Shown here: one piece after another, positions 1-6,709 of the stretch | Layout: each line of letters starts with the position of its first letter | How positions within the stretch are numbered: position 1 is the first letter of the stretch | Source of the DNA: JAHJQQ01 sp041739295 | Lineage (GTDB): Bacteria > Pseudomonadota > Gammaproteobacteria > Thiohalobacterales > Thiohalobacteraceae | Assembly: GCA_041739295.1 (NCBI GenBank) | Contig: JBGSOE010000408.1 | Location: 1-14,337 of the forward strand | Reading direction: 5' to 3' | Length of the DNA stretch: 14,337 bases | Made by a program: the position numbers and the translations under genes | The notes under the pieces: generated by a model | Told to the model about the DNA's origin: nothing | Seen by the model: the letters and a program-made list of their open reading frames with translations, nothing else | Database searches by the model: none

Positions 1-317
1 GATACGGTTTCGATGCAGCGCGGTCGCCGCGCATCGTCATGGAGGACCGTCCGGAGCTCGCTGATAATGGTCTTCAATACCGATTCGCTGACGAACTGGT
101 GTCCCCAAACCTCGTCGAGCAACGCGTGCTTGGTGACCAGCGAACCCGGTTGCCGCGCGAGCGCGCACAGCACGGCGAACGGTTTCGGTGCGAGAGCGAC
201 AGGCCGTCCGTCATTGAGTAAGCGTGCATTGGCCTCGTCCAGTTCGAAGGCGTCGAAGCGCATTCGAACGGAGTCAGTCGTGCCCGAAAGGCCCTCCGAG
301 CCGCTACCTGACGTCAT
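1..317 (-). CDS. Winged-helix transcriptional regulator, N-terminal part (runs off left edge)
   Basis: The minus-strand reading from ATG at 317 gives 105 residues with the pattern of an OmpR/PhoB-type winged-helix DNA-binding domain: a leading beta-strand segment (RFDAFELDEANARLL), then LAPKPFAVLCALARQPG, the positioning helix TKHALLDEVWG, and a recognition-helix region (SVLKTIISELRTVL) ending in CIETV, where such domains continue into the wing. The start at 317 is preferred because GGAGG lies 8 bases upstream; an in-frame ATG at 332 lacks such a site. With the domain at the very N-terminus, this is not a classical response regulator, where it is C-terminal. In the CadC-like and ATPase- or TPR-fused regulators an N-terminal domain of this kind precedes a sensory, ATPase or repeat region, which would lie outside the window. 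The target genes are unknown. Confidence 0.8.
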   Translation of the reverse strand, partial: MTSGSGSEGLSGTTDSVRMRFDAFELDEANARLLNDGRPVALAPKPFAVLCALARQPGSLVTKHALLDEVWGHQFVSESVLKTIISELRTVLHDDARRPRCIETV

Positions 318-369
318 GTACTTGCCCTCCATTTGCGGATGCGGGATCGGTCGGGTTTCGGTACATGTC

Positions 370-522
370 TTACTGGATGAAATACATCACTTGCGTGTCC
401 GCCTGCGGATCCTTGAGGACGAGTAGCACCGGCCTGAGCTTGTTCTTCGCACCCTGTAGTTCTTGATGCTGCACGTTACGCTGTTCCGTGGGAACGCATA
501 GCCCGCCATTGTCACATCTCGC
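370..522 (-). pseudogene. Unidentified open stretch, possible gene remnant
   Basis: A 50-codon stretch without a start codon is open on the minus strand and ends in TAA at 370-372. It reads like protein: CVPTEQRNVQHQELQG, then LRPVLLVLKDPQAD and TQVMYFIQ at the end. It lies directly behind, and in the same frame as, the last piece of the groEL fragment, separated only by a TAG at 523-525. I do not recognise the family. It could be the 3' end of a lost gene or chance openness. Confidence 0.25.
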
Positions 523-716
523 CTATGGCCGGCGGCCCATGTCCTCAACGTGATCCTCGAGTTCCACTTCTTTCGTCACCGAGACGCCGTCCGCACGGCT
601 TTTGCATCATCACCATGCGCCCCGGTGGTCCAAGCGTTGCCTTGACTGCCTGGGCAAGAACACTCGCGCCATGCGTTGGCGTGCGACATCCGGAACTTCG
701 GTTCCCCGGCTGGCAT
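523..716 (-). pseudogene. groEL: groEL 5' fragment, decayed
   Basis: Read on the minus strand across at least two frameshifts, this piece gives the opening of chaperonin GroEL. It begins MPAGEPKF (family MAAKEVKF), continues DVARQRMARV in a second frame, then VLAQAVKATLGPPGRMVMMQ in a third frame (family VLADAVKVTLGPKGRNVVL), and DGVSVTKEVELEDHVEDMG after a further shift (family DGVSVAKEIELEDKFENMG). It stops at TAG 523-525, so only about the first 65-70 of some 545 residues remain. No groES lies beside it. It cannot encode a working chaperonin and is best read as a relic of a duplicated or transferred groEL gene. The identification rests on ordered motif matches in several frames, not on an alignment. 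Confidence 0.8.
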
Positions 717-807
717 CAGCGGTTACCCCCATTTTCAATACCTGAATAGTAATCCTAAATTGTTACAGTAGCCCCTGTTATTCAACCTTCAAGCACAGTC
801 AGTTACA

Positions 808-939
808 CATCTCACCACGCGAGAGATCGCCAAAGCGCAGGTGTTCGAATACATCGAAGTCTATTACAATCGGCGGCGTCTGCACTCGCGACTTGGGTAT
901 CTGTCTCCCGAAATGTACGAGGCACGCCAAATGGCTTAA
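808..939 (+). pseudogene. IS3-family transposase, C-terminal remnant
   Basis: The plus-strand frame ending in TAA at 937-939 reads TREIAKAQVFEYIEVYYNRR, followed by LHSRLGYLSPEMYEARQ. This is the hallmark end of the IS3-family OrfB integrase core, where family members carry an FEYIE-x-FYNR-x-RRHSSLGYLSP pattern. Its catalytic DDE acidic residues would lie upstream and are missing. Only about 40 residues survive, so the element is inactive. It is followed at once by a sequence resembling a terminal repeat (945-969). Confidence 0.85.
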
Positions 940-944
940 TCGAG

Positions 945-969
945 TGTCCGTGAACTCGGGGCAAGATCA
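945..969 (+). repeat. Putative right terminal inverted repeat of the IS3 remnant
   Basis: Directly after the transposase stop is TGTCCGTGAACTCGGGG, running on to AAGATCA. On the other strand this begins TGATCTTGCCCC. IS3-family right ends lie just behind the orfB stop and often have this kind of sequence. No matching left end is seen in the window, as expected for a truncated copy. The family resemblance is from memory. Confidence 0.45.
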
Positions 970-1005
970 GGGTTCGTGGCTCGCAAACTTAGGTATAACT
1001 AACTG

Positions 1006-1620
1006 TCACCAAGGTATCCAGGGCATCGCACGTCCCATTCGGCCCATAGTGGAATCCATATCACGAGTCATTACGCTCATATTTGCGCTCATCACGGATA
1101 TGTTGGCATTCATCCTTTGCATCTCGGTAGCCATCATAGGCATAGCGGTCATCAACGAGTTCATAACCTTCATCTGGTCATGCATTTGAGGGACCGACTC
1201 CATATTGTTACTCATCGTGTACAGCATCAGCGCAACTACCGCTCCTTCCATCCCTTTATCCCAAGTTTGCATGTATTGGCTTACCCAATTGACTTCTTGC
1301 TCAAATCTGTGAAGTTTTTGTCGCTTGTCATCCGGAAGCCCTTTGATCAGCTCTTCTCGCATTGTGGCCCGGGTTTCCGGATCCAGGTTTGCAGTCTGAA
1401 CCGTCGGAGGCGGAAACTGTACTGGCGCTTGAGCGAACACTGTTGCACTGGGTTCTTTAGTCATATAGAAGGCTAGAACAAGTGGCACAGCGACCAAGAG
1501 AAAAAACCAACGCTGTCGACGCATCGCCCGTTCGTGGCGGGCCTCGGTCTGTGCGAATGTCTGAACCAGTTGTTGTACTGTCCGATGCATTTCATTTAGC
1601 TGTTGATTAGTCGTTTGCAT
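1006..1620 (-). CDS. Membrane-anchored methionine-ladder protein, function unknown
   Basis: This 204-residue protein starts at ATG 1620, with GGAGAGG five bases upstream. Residues 1-36 are polar and helical. RRQR at about 34-37 precedes a single hydrophobic segment (about 38-52), so the N-terminus is probably cytoplasmic and the rest periplasmic. A Pro-rich linker (about 64-74) leads to a helical region. From residue 146 to 199 there are 16 methionines, nearly all 3 or 4 residues apart (146, 150, 153, 157, 160, 163, 167, 170, 177, 181, 184, 188, 192, 195, 199), with Ile174 filling the one gap. This is a heptad a/d pattern built almost wholly from Met. The protein ends PWIPW. No catalytic motif is visible. 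A long coiled coil, soft-metal binding (copper or silver) or methionine-oxidation sensing are possibilities, none demonstrated. It stands alone between two transposase remnants. Confidence 0.75.
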   Translation of the reverse strand: MQTTNQQLNEMHRTVQQLVQTFAQTEARHERAMRRQRWFFLLVAVPLVLAFYMTKEPSATVFAQAPVQFPPPTVQTANLDPETRATMREELIKGLPDDKRQKLHRFEQEVNWVSQYMQTWDKGMEGAVVALMLYTMSNNMESVPQMHDQMKVMNSLMTAMPMMATEMQRMNANISVMSANMSVMTRDMDSTMGRMGRAMPWIPW

Positions 1621-1835
1621 GATTGCCTCTCCAGCAGTCGCCCAGATCTTGGCATCATAAGCTTAGACCGTTATGCCTGAATCAGCTGCGAGCAGTAAAG
1701 TTCCCATATCACCTGCTCTGCTCTGCGCGTAACGCAATTCAGTGGCGAACTGCCGTAAGCGGCCCGCCGCATCCAGTCCCGATTGTCCTAGGGTCACCTG
1801 ATTTGCCACGCCAATACCCACGACACACCCACTGA

Positions 1836-2210
1836 ATGCCTACCAACGCGTCCCGGCCGGCTGTTGCCCTTGCGCATGCGCTCGGCCTCCCGATCGGCGC
1901 TCGATTCGTGGGTCGCATTGGCGCTTCTCGATCCTGCAATCGACCCTGCGAGTGCCGTCCCCGCCAGGGCGCGGGTAGGTAGTTCTTGCGCGTGACGCGC
2001 TTAAACGACGCCCACGCCTCGATCAGCGCCATCGACTTTGAAGAGCTCATTGTCGAGCAGAGGCTCGCGACGCGCCTGCTCAACGATCCCGGTAAAGAAG
2101 CGCTTTGCGATGGCGTGGTCAAAAACATAATCGCTATAGGCTATAGTCTGGTTTGGAAACACGACGAATCGAGTCTGGTAACGCACGTCGGTAACGTTAG
2201 AAGCAAACAC
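1836..2210 (-). pseudogene. IS5-like transposase remnant with frameshifts
   Basis: The minus strand carries pieces of a DUF772/DDE-type IS5-like transposase in successive frames. The first piece, starting near 2210, contains AKRFFTGIVEQARREPLLD then LFKVDG. A one-frame shift near 2030 gives ALIEAWASFK, the continuation expected from the family motif VDG-TLIEAWAS-x-K. After another shift comes NATHESSADREAERMRKGN, matching the family stretch NATHASTTDPEARLMRKGN. Both the N-terminal third and the catalytic C-terminal part are absent. The remnant ends just upstream of ppk2 and cannot be functional. Confidence 0.75.
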
Positions 2211-2254
2211 CGCTATGACCCATGTTCCCGCCTCGTATCAGGGGAGACTGTTAC

Positions 2255-3106
2255 ATGACACATAGAAAGGACAACAAGCATAAAGACAGGAACAAAGGCA
2301 AAGAGTTGACCGAAAAGCCAGTGAATGCTCACGCCAAGCTGAAGACCAAGGAATACGAGAAGGAGCTGGCGAAGCTCCACGTCGAGTTGGTCAAACTCCA
2401 GCAATGGGTGGTGCACAAGGGTCTCAAGGTCTGCGTGGTGTTCGAGGGCCGCGACGGCGCTGGCAAGGGCGGCACCATCAAGGCCATCACCGAGCGCGTC
2501 AGCCCGAGGGTATTCCGCGTTGTCGCACTGCCGACGCCGACGGAGCGCGAGAAAACACAGATGTATGCGCAGCGGTACATTCCCCACCTGCCCGCCGCCG
2601 GTGAAATCGTGATCTTCGACCGCAGCTGGTACAACCGTGCCGGTGTAGAGCGTGTGATGGGTTTCTGCACCGAAGATGAGGCGCGACGGTTCCTCGAAGT
2701 CGCTCCCCAATTCGAAAGGGTCATGATCGAATCCGGCATTATCCTGATCAAGTACTGGCTGGAGGTCAGCCAGGATGAACAGACCCGTCGCATGGAGAAT
2801 CGCATTGGCGACGGGCGCAAGACCTGGAAGCTGTCACCTATGGACCTCGAATCCTACAAGCGCTGGTATAGCTACACCCGGGCACGCGATGCCATGTTCG
2901 AAGCTACCGACACCGGTTGGGCGCCCTGGCACGTGGTGAAATCGGACGACAAGAAACGCGCACGCCTGAACCTCATCCATCATCTGCTCAGCATGGTGCC
3001 GTACCAGGATCTGCCGCGCGACAAAATTCAATTACCGAAGCGCCAGGCGCCAAAGGGTTACGCGCAACCGGCATACGACCTCAGGTACATTCCGGAGATA
3101 TTCTGA
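2255..3106 (+). CDS. ppk2: Polyphosphate kinase 2 (PPK2 family)
   Basis: This 283-residue cytoplasmic enzyme transfers phosphate between polyphosphate and nucleoside diphosphates or monophosphates. The P-loop is FEGRDGAGKGG (about residues 63-73), followed by IKAITERVSPRVFRVVALP. The Walker B region is IVIFDRSWYNRAGVERVMGF (about 118-137), with the Asp-Arg pair near 122-123. The lid segment, RRMENRIGDGRKTWKLSP (about 178-195), carries the Arg/Lys residues expected to touch polyphosphate. Length and motifs fit single-domain PPK2, most like class I (ADP to ATP direction), although class cannot be fixed by eye. ATG at 2255 is chosen over 2222 because GGGGAG lies 8 bases before it. The first 30 residues are very Lys-rich. 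The gene converges with the SulP gene, 25 bp apart. It probably supports ATP or polyphosphate homeostasis and has no partner gene on its own strand. Confidence 0.93.
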   Translation: MTHRKDNKHKDRNKGKELTEKPVNAHAKLKTKEYEKELAKLHVELVKLQQWVVHKGLKVCVVFEGRDGAGKGGTIKAITERVSPRVFRVVALPTPTEREKTQMYAQRYIPHLPAAGEIVIFDRSWYNRAGVERVMGFCTEDEARRFLEVAPQFERVMIESGIILIKYWLEVSQDEQTRRMENRIGDGRKTWKLSPMDLESYKRWYSYTRARDAMFEATDTGWAPWHVVKSDDKKRARLNLIHHLLSMVPYQDLPRDKIQLPKRQAPKGYAQPAYDLRYIPEIF

Positions 3107-3131
3107 AATATTTGGTTATTTGAGGTTCATC

Positions 3132-4886
3132 CTAAAGGCACAGAGGGACTTGACCCTCGACGTCACTCACACTGCGAGCGTTGAACGCCTTCACCGCCGA
3201 TTTCAGTGTGGGGTAGCTGTGCTCCTCTGTCAGTCTCCTGTGCACGTCCATCCAAGATGCATCGAACAAGCGCCCGACAGCGTGTTTCCGGTTCGCGACG
3301 GCGAACACGATACCCCGGGCTGCAAGCTCATCGATCAGCTGTTCGACCTTTTTCAACGCGGTGCTGTCGACGATGTTGACCGGACTGGCATCGACCACCA
3401 CCCACTCCACGGGCACCTCGGATTCGGCGATGGCAGCCAGCAGCCGCACTCTGAAAAAATCGGCGTTGAAAAACACCAGATCAGCATTGAAACGAAACAG
3501 AAGCAGACCCGGTATGGTCTGGGCCTCAGGATAGTCCTTGCGGTCGTGATAGCCCATCAAGCCCGGGACGCGACCCAAGACCGCGTCGGTCGGCCGTGAG
3601 GTCAGCATCAACATCAGTAGCAGGGATAGAACCACGGCCACTAGGACGCCTGGCAGCACTCCCAACACCAGCACACCAAGGGTGGTCCCAATCGAAAACC
3701 CGAGCTCGACCCGGCTCATGGCATACAGTTCGCGTAGCGTCGCGAAATCGAACAGGCCCGCGGCCGAGACGATGATCACCGCGGCCAGGACCGTGTTGGG
3801 TACATAGGCCAACGGCTCGGTGAGAAAGAACAGGCTCAAAAGCATGACCCCGCCGGCCACCAACCCCACCATCTGGCTCTTGCCGCCCATGGCATCGTTG
3901 ACAGCGGTTCGGGAATCCGCCCCGGTCACCGGGAAGCCCTGAGCAAGGCCCGAGACGATGTTTCCCGCGCCGAACCCGATGAGCTCTCGATTGGCATCCA
4001 CCTCGTAGCGATTGCGCTGTGCAAAACTCCTCGCCGTGAGGATGCCGCTGGTGAAGCTCACCAGGGCCAGGCCGGCCGCATCGCGCACGAGCGTCGGGTA
4101 GTCCCCGACCGGTAGGATCGGGATGTGGAAGAATTCCGGCAGTCCGGCAGGCACGCTGCCGACGACAGAGACCCCCTGCTGCTGCAGATCCAGTGCGGCC
4201 GAAAGGACTATGCCCACGCCAACCACCACCAAAGCGGCGGGCACTCGGGGCGCAAAGCGGCGAAGCGCAATCAACCCGACAAGCAGGGTAATGCCCAGCG
4301 AAACGGTCGGCAGGTGGGCATCGTCGATCGTTGCGAAGATCGCCAACAGCTTCGGAAAGAATTCGCTGGCCGCGACCGAAACGCCGAGGAGTTTGCCCAG
4401 CTGACCCACGATGATGAGCAGGGCGATGCCATTCAGATAGCCGACGAGAATGGGCAGCGACAAGAAGCTGGCGATGAAGCCCAGCCGGGCAAGTCCCATG
4501 ATGACGTAGATCAGTCCGACGATCAGGGTCATAACGATCACGAGCGCCCGGTAATGTTCGACGTCCCCACCGGCGAGTGGTCCGAGCGCGGCGGCCAGCA
4601 TCATGCAGGTCGCCGCATCGGGCCCAATCATCAGCTGGCGCGACGAGCCGAACAGCGCATAGGCGAACAACGGAAAGATGGCCGCGTACATGCCGATGAC
4701 CGGGGGCACATGCGCCAGATCGGCATAGGCAATGCCGACCGGCAGGGCAACGGCTGCCACCGACAGACCTGCCGCGATATCGCTGGGCAGCCACGACACT
4801 TGGTAACGTGAGAAGGCGTCGAGACCCGGGACCACCTGCCCCAGGATTCGGCGTATCCGACCTTGCTGCTGTTCGGCCGCGGCCAT
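3132..4886 (-). CDS. SulP-family anion transporter with C-terminal STAS domain
   Basis: This is a 584-residue inner-membrane transporter of the SLC26/SulP family. The N-terminal signature region is clear: LPVGIAYADLAHVPPVIGMY (about residues 48-67), then FALFG-like AYALFGSSRQLMIGPDAATC. Numerous hydrophobic segments follow up to about residue 430. The cytoplasmic STAS domain occupies roughly 455-570 and includes VVVDASPVNIVDSTALKKV (about 496-514), the conserved loop that in related anti-sigma-antagonist domains carries the phosphorylated Ser. Family substrates include sulfate, bicarbonate and C4-dicarboxylates; the sequence does not decide among them. The ribosome-binding site is weak (AGAGACC before ATG 4886). 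The gene lies 81 bp behind the small gene at 4968-5273 on the same strand, so co-transcription is likely. It ends tail to tail with ppk2. Confidence 0.92.
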   Translation of the reverse strand: MAAAEQQQGRIRRILGQVVPGLDAFSRYQVSWLPSDIAAGLSVAAVALPVGIAYADLAHVPPVIGMYAAIFPLFAYALFGSSRQLMIGPDAATCMMLAAALGPLAGGDVEHYRALVIVMTLIVGLIYVIMGLARLGFIASFLSLPILVGYLNGIALLIIVGQLGKLLGVSVAASEFFPKLLAIFATIDDAHLPTVSLGITLLVGLIALRRFAPRVPAALVVVGVGIVLSAALDLQQQGVSVVGSVPAGLPEFFHIPILPVGDYPTLVRDAAGLALVSFTSGILTARSFAQRNRYEVDANRELIGFGAGNIVSGLAQGFPVTGADSRTAVNDAMGGKSQMVGLVAGGVMLLSLFFLTEPLAYVPNTVLAAVIIVSAAGLFDFATLRELYAMSRVELGFSIGTTLGVLVLGVLPGVLVAVVLSLLLMLMLTSRPTDAVLGRVPGLMGYHDRKDYPEAQTIPGLLLFRFNADLVFFNADFFRVRLLAAIAESEVPVEWVVVDASPVNIVDSTALKKVEQLIDELAARGIVFAVANRKHAVGRLFDASWMDVHRRLTEEHSYPTLKSAVKAFNARSVSDVEGQVPLCL

Positions 4887-4967
4887 ATTCGGTCTCTGGG
4901 CCTTGTATCAAGGTGTAAGGCCGTGGAAGAAGAGAAGAAGGTCAACGGAGCCTATATTGAGGTGTAC

Positions 4968-5273
4968 TCAACTGGTTGCGCCGGACCCTTTCCCAGCCTG
5001 CTCGTTCTCCAGACCTTTCTTCACGATCTCCTCATACAGGTTGAGAACGCGCGCATAGAGGGTCTGAAACTCGGGTGCCCTGTCCACACGAAACTTGACA
5101 CTTTGGGCGACCCTTAGCTCCTCCTCGAGGAAATCGATGTCATGCTTGTCCAACTTTGCGCCTTGGTCCACTCTCGCCTTGATGTCGAGCGCGCGGGGCA
5201 ATATCCACTTCTCGAAGCGCTCGATTAGCACCGCGGCAATCCCTTCGTCCTCCGGTTTTGATGCGTCGATCAT
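4968..5273 (-). CDS. Small helical protein of unknown function
   Basis: This 101-residue protein starts at ATG 5273 with a good ribosome-binding site (GGGAGAG, four bases before). It has no signal peptide and no membrane segment. It is rich in charged residues and predicted by eye to be almost wholly alpha-helical: IAAVLIERFEKWILPRALD, KARVDQGAKLDKHDIDFLEE and YARVLNLYEEIVKKGLENE form successive amphipathic stretches. I cannot name the family. Its position 81 bp ahead of the SulP transporter gene, same strand, suggests one transcript and perhaps a related role, but nothing in the sequence shows a mechanism. Confidence 0.75.
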   Translation of the reverse strand: MIDASKPEDEGIAAVLIERFEKWILPRALDIKARVDQGAKLDKHDIDFLEEELRVAQSVKFRVDRAPEFQTLYARVLNLYEEIVKKGLENEQAGKGSGATS

Positions 5274-5404
5274 CGTGCTCTCCCATTGTGCAGTTTGCTC
5301 TTCTAGCTAAGTGTAGAACCCCAAGTAGACCACGCAACTGGTTCCATGGGGCGTGCTTTCTCCAGCTCGCAGAAAAACATGGGACTGCCGCTGGGTCTTC
5401 AATT

Positions 5405-5590
5405 CATGCAAATGCTGCAGACCATCGTCGCTGAGAATCACGTTGCAATCGTGATTTGCGAGCAGTGCGCGTGCCGCAGCGACCCGATCCGGCGCGACAA
5501 TCATGGGGCAAGAAGTGGCGCCTGCCAGTAGCACAGGTTCATCGTCGACCAATATGAGATCACATTCGGTTGTCACCGGTTGTGGCCCCT
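5405..5590 (-). pseudogene. lpxK: lpxK internal fragment
   Basis: The minus-strand frame reads LVDDEPVLLAGATSCP, then VAPDRVAAARALLANHDC and NVILSDDGLQH. This matches an internal block of tetraacyldisaccharide 4'-kinase (LpxK, the lipid A kinase): GDEPVLLARR, VAPDRVAAARALL, and VTDDGLQHYRLARD. Only about 60 residues are present, corresponding to roughly residues 95-155 of the usual 330 or so. The P-loop N-terminal part is missing, and after LQH the frame departs from the family (HELKTQRQSHVFLRAGE, ending at 5307). The upstream edge merges into the IS91-like transposase remnant at about 5578-5600. A functional lpxK must lie elsewhere if the cell makes lipid A. Confidence 0.78.
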
Positions 5591-6264
5591 GCCCCGCCTG
5601 GCCGGCGTCACCCGCGCGCGGTGTTGGCTGTTCGGTGTAACACCCTGTGGAATCGCGTCAGGTTGACTCTTGGCTTCGGCACCAGGATCGCCAATCTTGC
5701 ACTGAAGTCCAGCGGCTCAAAGATGACCGGGGTGGTCCCGTCGCGGCAAGGGGTCTTCAACTGCCAACGGATGTTGCCATTCGGACTGAGCGACAGCCAC
5801 TTTTCAGATACCGCCGGGCAGCTGATGTAGCAGCACAGCCGTTCCAGCTTCTTACGTTCATCCGCACGCGCCGCCACGCCGGCATGCAGTGAAGGCCCGG
5901 CCACCTTGCCCACCCCATCATCGAACGGCTCGACCCGCATCGGCAGCGTCTGCATTGTAACGACCTTGCGCCCCTGCTGCGGCCCGACAGCAATGCGGTA
6001 GGTGGTGGGGATGCCCGAGCAGTTGATTCAGTGGGCCATCGTCCACAGCATCCAAAGCCAGATAGCTGGTCTCGGCGTCTCGCTCCAGCAGCCCTTGGCG
6101 TTCCAGAAAGCGGCCGACATGGCGGGCGATGTGGTGTGTACGCCAGTTGTATGAACTCCTGGCTGGTCGGCGCTTTGACTCAGTGGAACCGTGCTGTCCC
6201 ACCGGCGACATCGGCATACACGCCATCAAGGCACAGCATGTGGAAATGGATGATTATCGTACGT
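5578..6264 (-). pseudogene. IS91-family transposase, middle part, degenerate
   Basis: Several frames of the minus strand give consecutive blocks of an IS91-family (Y2, HUH-type rolling-circle) transposase. They are HFHMLCLDGVYADV (with the HUH-like His-x-His), then HIARHVGRFLERQGLLERDA, then TYRIAVGPQQGRKVVTMQTL, FDDGVGKVAGPSLHAGVAAR and ADERKKLERLCCYIS. Later come FEPLDFSARLAILVPKPRVN and LTRFHRVL. After one more frameshift the piece ends in VTPARRGRGHN with a TGA. The zinc-binding N-terminus and the C-terminal Cys block are absent here. At least three frameshifts separate the blocks, so it is inactive. A C-terminal block of the same family lies at 8629-8873 on the same strand. Confidence 0.85.
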
Positions 6265-6460
6265 GATATTTTTGCGCCATTGGCCCGCTGCACGCCTGCA
6301 TTTTTCACGTACGGTAACTTTATCATTGCCGCCGACCAATCCAGCCATAGCATTAAGGCGCGGTGATATCTTCGCTTCACCTTGATCAGCGCCTCGTCGA
6401 TTTTCTCATCGACAGCCTCGCTGAGAGAAGCATAGAAAGCGAATAACGGGTTGCTTGCGT
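6265..6460 (-). other. Unidentified open stretch upstream of the IS91 remnant
   Basis: The minus-strand frame that leads into the IS91 HFHM block is open upstream to about 6455 and reads NPLFAFYASLSEAVDEKIDE, then ALIKVKRRYHRALMLWLDW and SAAMIKLPYVKNAGVQ. This does not resemble the transposase N-terminus, which carries zinc-binding Cys residues. It has the look of a helical protein piece fused to the IS91 remnant near 6264. I do not recognise it, and it lacks a convincing start. Confidence 0.3.
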
Positions 6461-6525
6461 GTGCAAATCAATGCCGGCCAATGCCAGATGCAAACGCACA
6501 TCAGTCATGAATTATGAGGGTTTAT

Positions 6526-6537
6526 ATGTGATCACAT
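6526..6537. repeat. 12-bp perfect palindrome
   Basis: ATGTGATCACAT is a perfect palindrome in AT-rich surroundings. The half-site TGTGA is shared with CRP sites, but the six-base spacer of a CRP operator is missing. It lies about 170 bp past the 3' end of the peroxidase gene, so a role as its operator is unlikely. Confidence 0.3.
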
Positions 6538-6667
6538 GCTTTAAGGTACCAGCACACGATCATAGGGCGCCAGGCACACCTTGCCCAGTCGATATGCTGC
6601 CGACACCGGTGAACGGACATCAACGCACTGTAGCGAGGCCACAGCCTAGCATCGTGGGTGACCAGGG

Positions 6668-6701
6668 CAGCAGCCGGCGGCGAAACCCGCCGCCGGTGCT
6701 G
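6668..6701 (-). terminator. Strong GC-rich hairpin after the peroxidase gene
   Basis: CAGCAGCCGGCGGCG (6668-6682) and CGCCGCCGGTGCTG (6688-6701) pair over 14 base pairs with one bulged G and a five-base loop. The hairpin starts 9 bases beyond the peroxidase stop codon on the minus strand. No run of T follows, so it is not a textbook intrinsic terminator. It may act as a weak terminator or protect the 3' end of the transcript. Confidence 0.55.
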
Positions 6702-6709
6702 TCGACAGA

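Noticed and set aside
893..1189. Plus-strand open frame with hydrophobic C-terminal half.
   Set aside because: It is the reverse of the methionine-ladder gene: Met codons read backwards give His and hydrophobic codons. Its beginning is the end of the IS3 remnant, and there is no ribosome-binding site.
6526..6537. CRP operator.
   Set aside because: The half-sites TGTGA and TCACA are fused without the six-base spacer required for CRP, and the site is downstream of the nearest gene.
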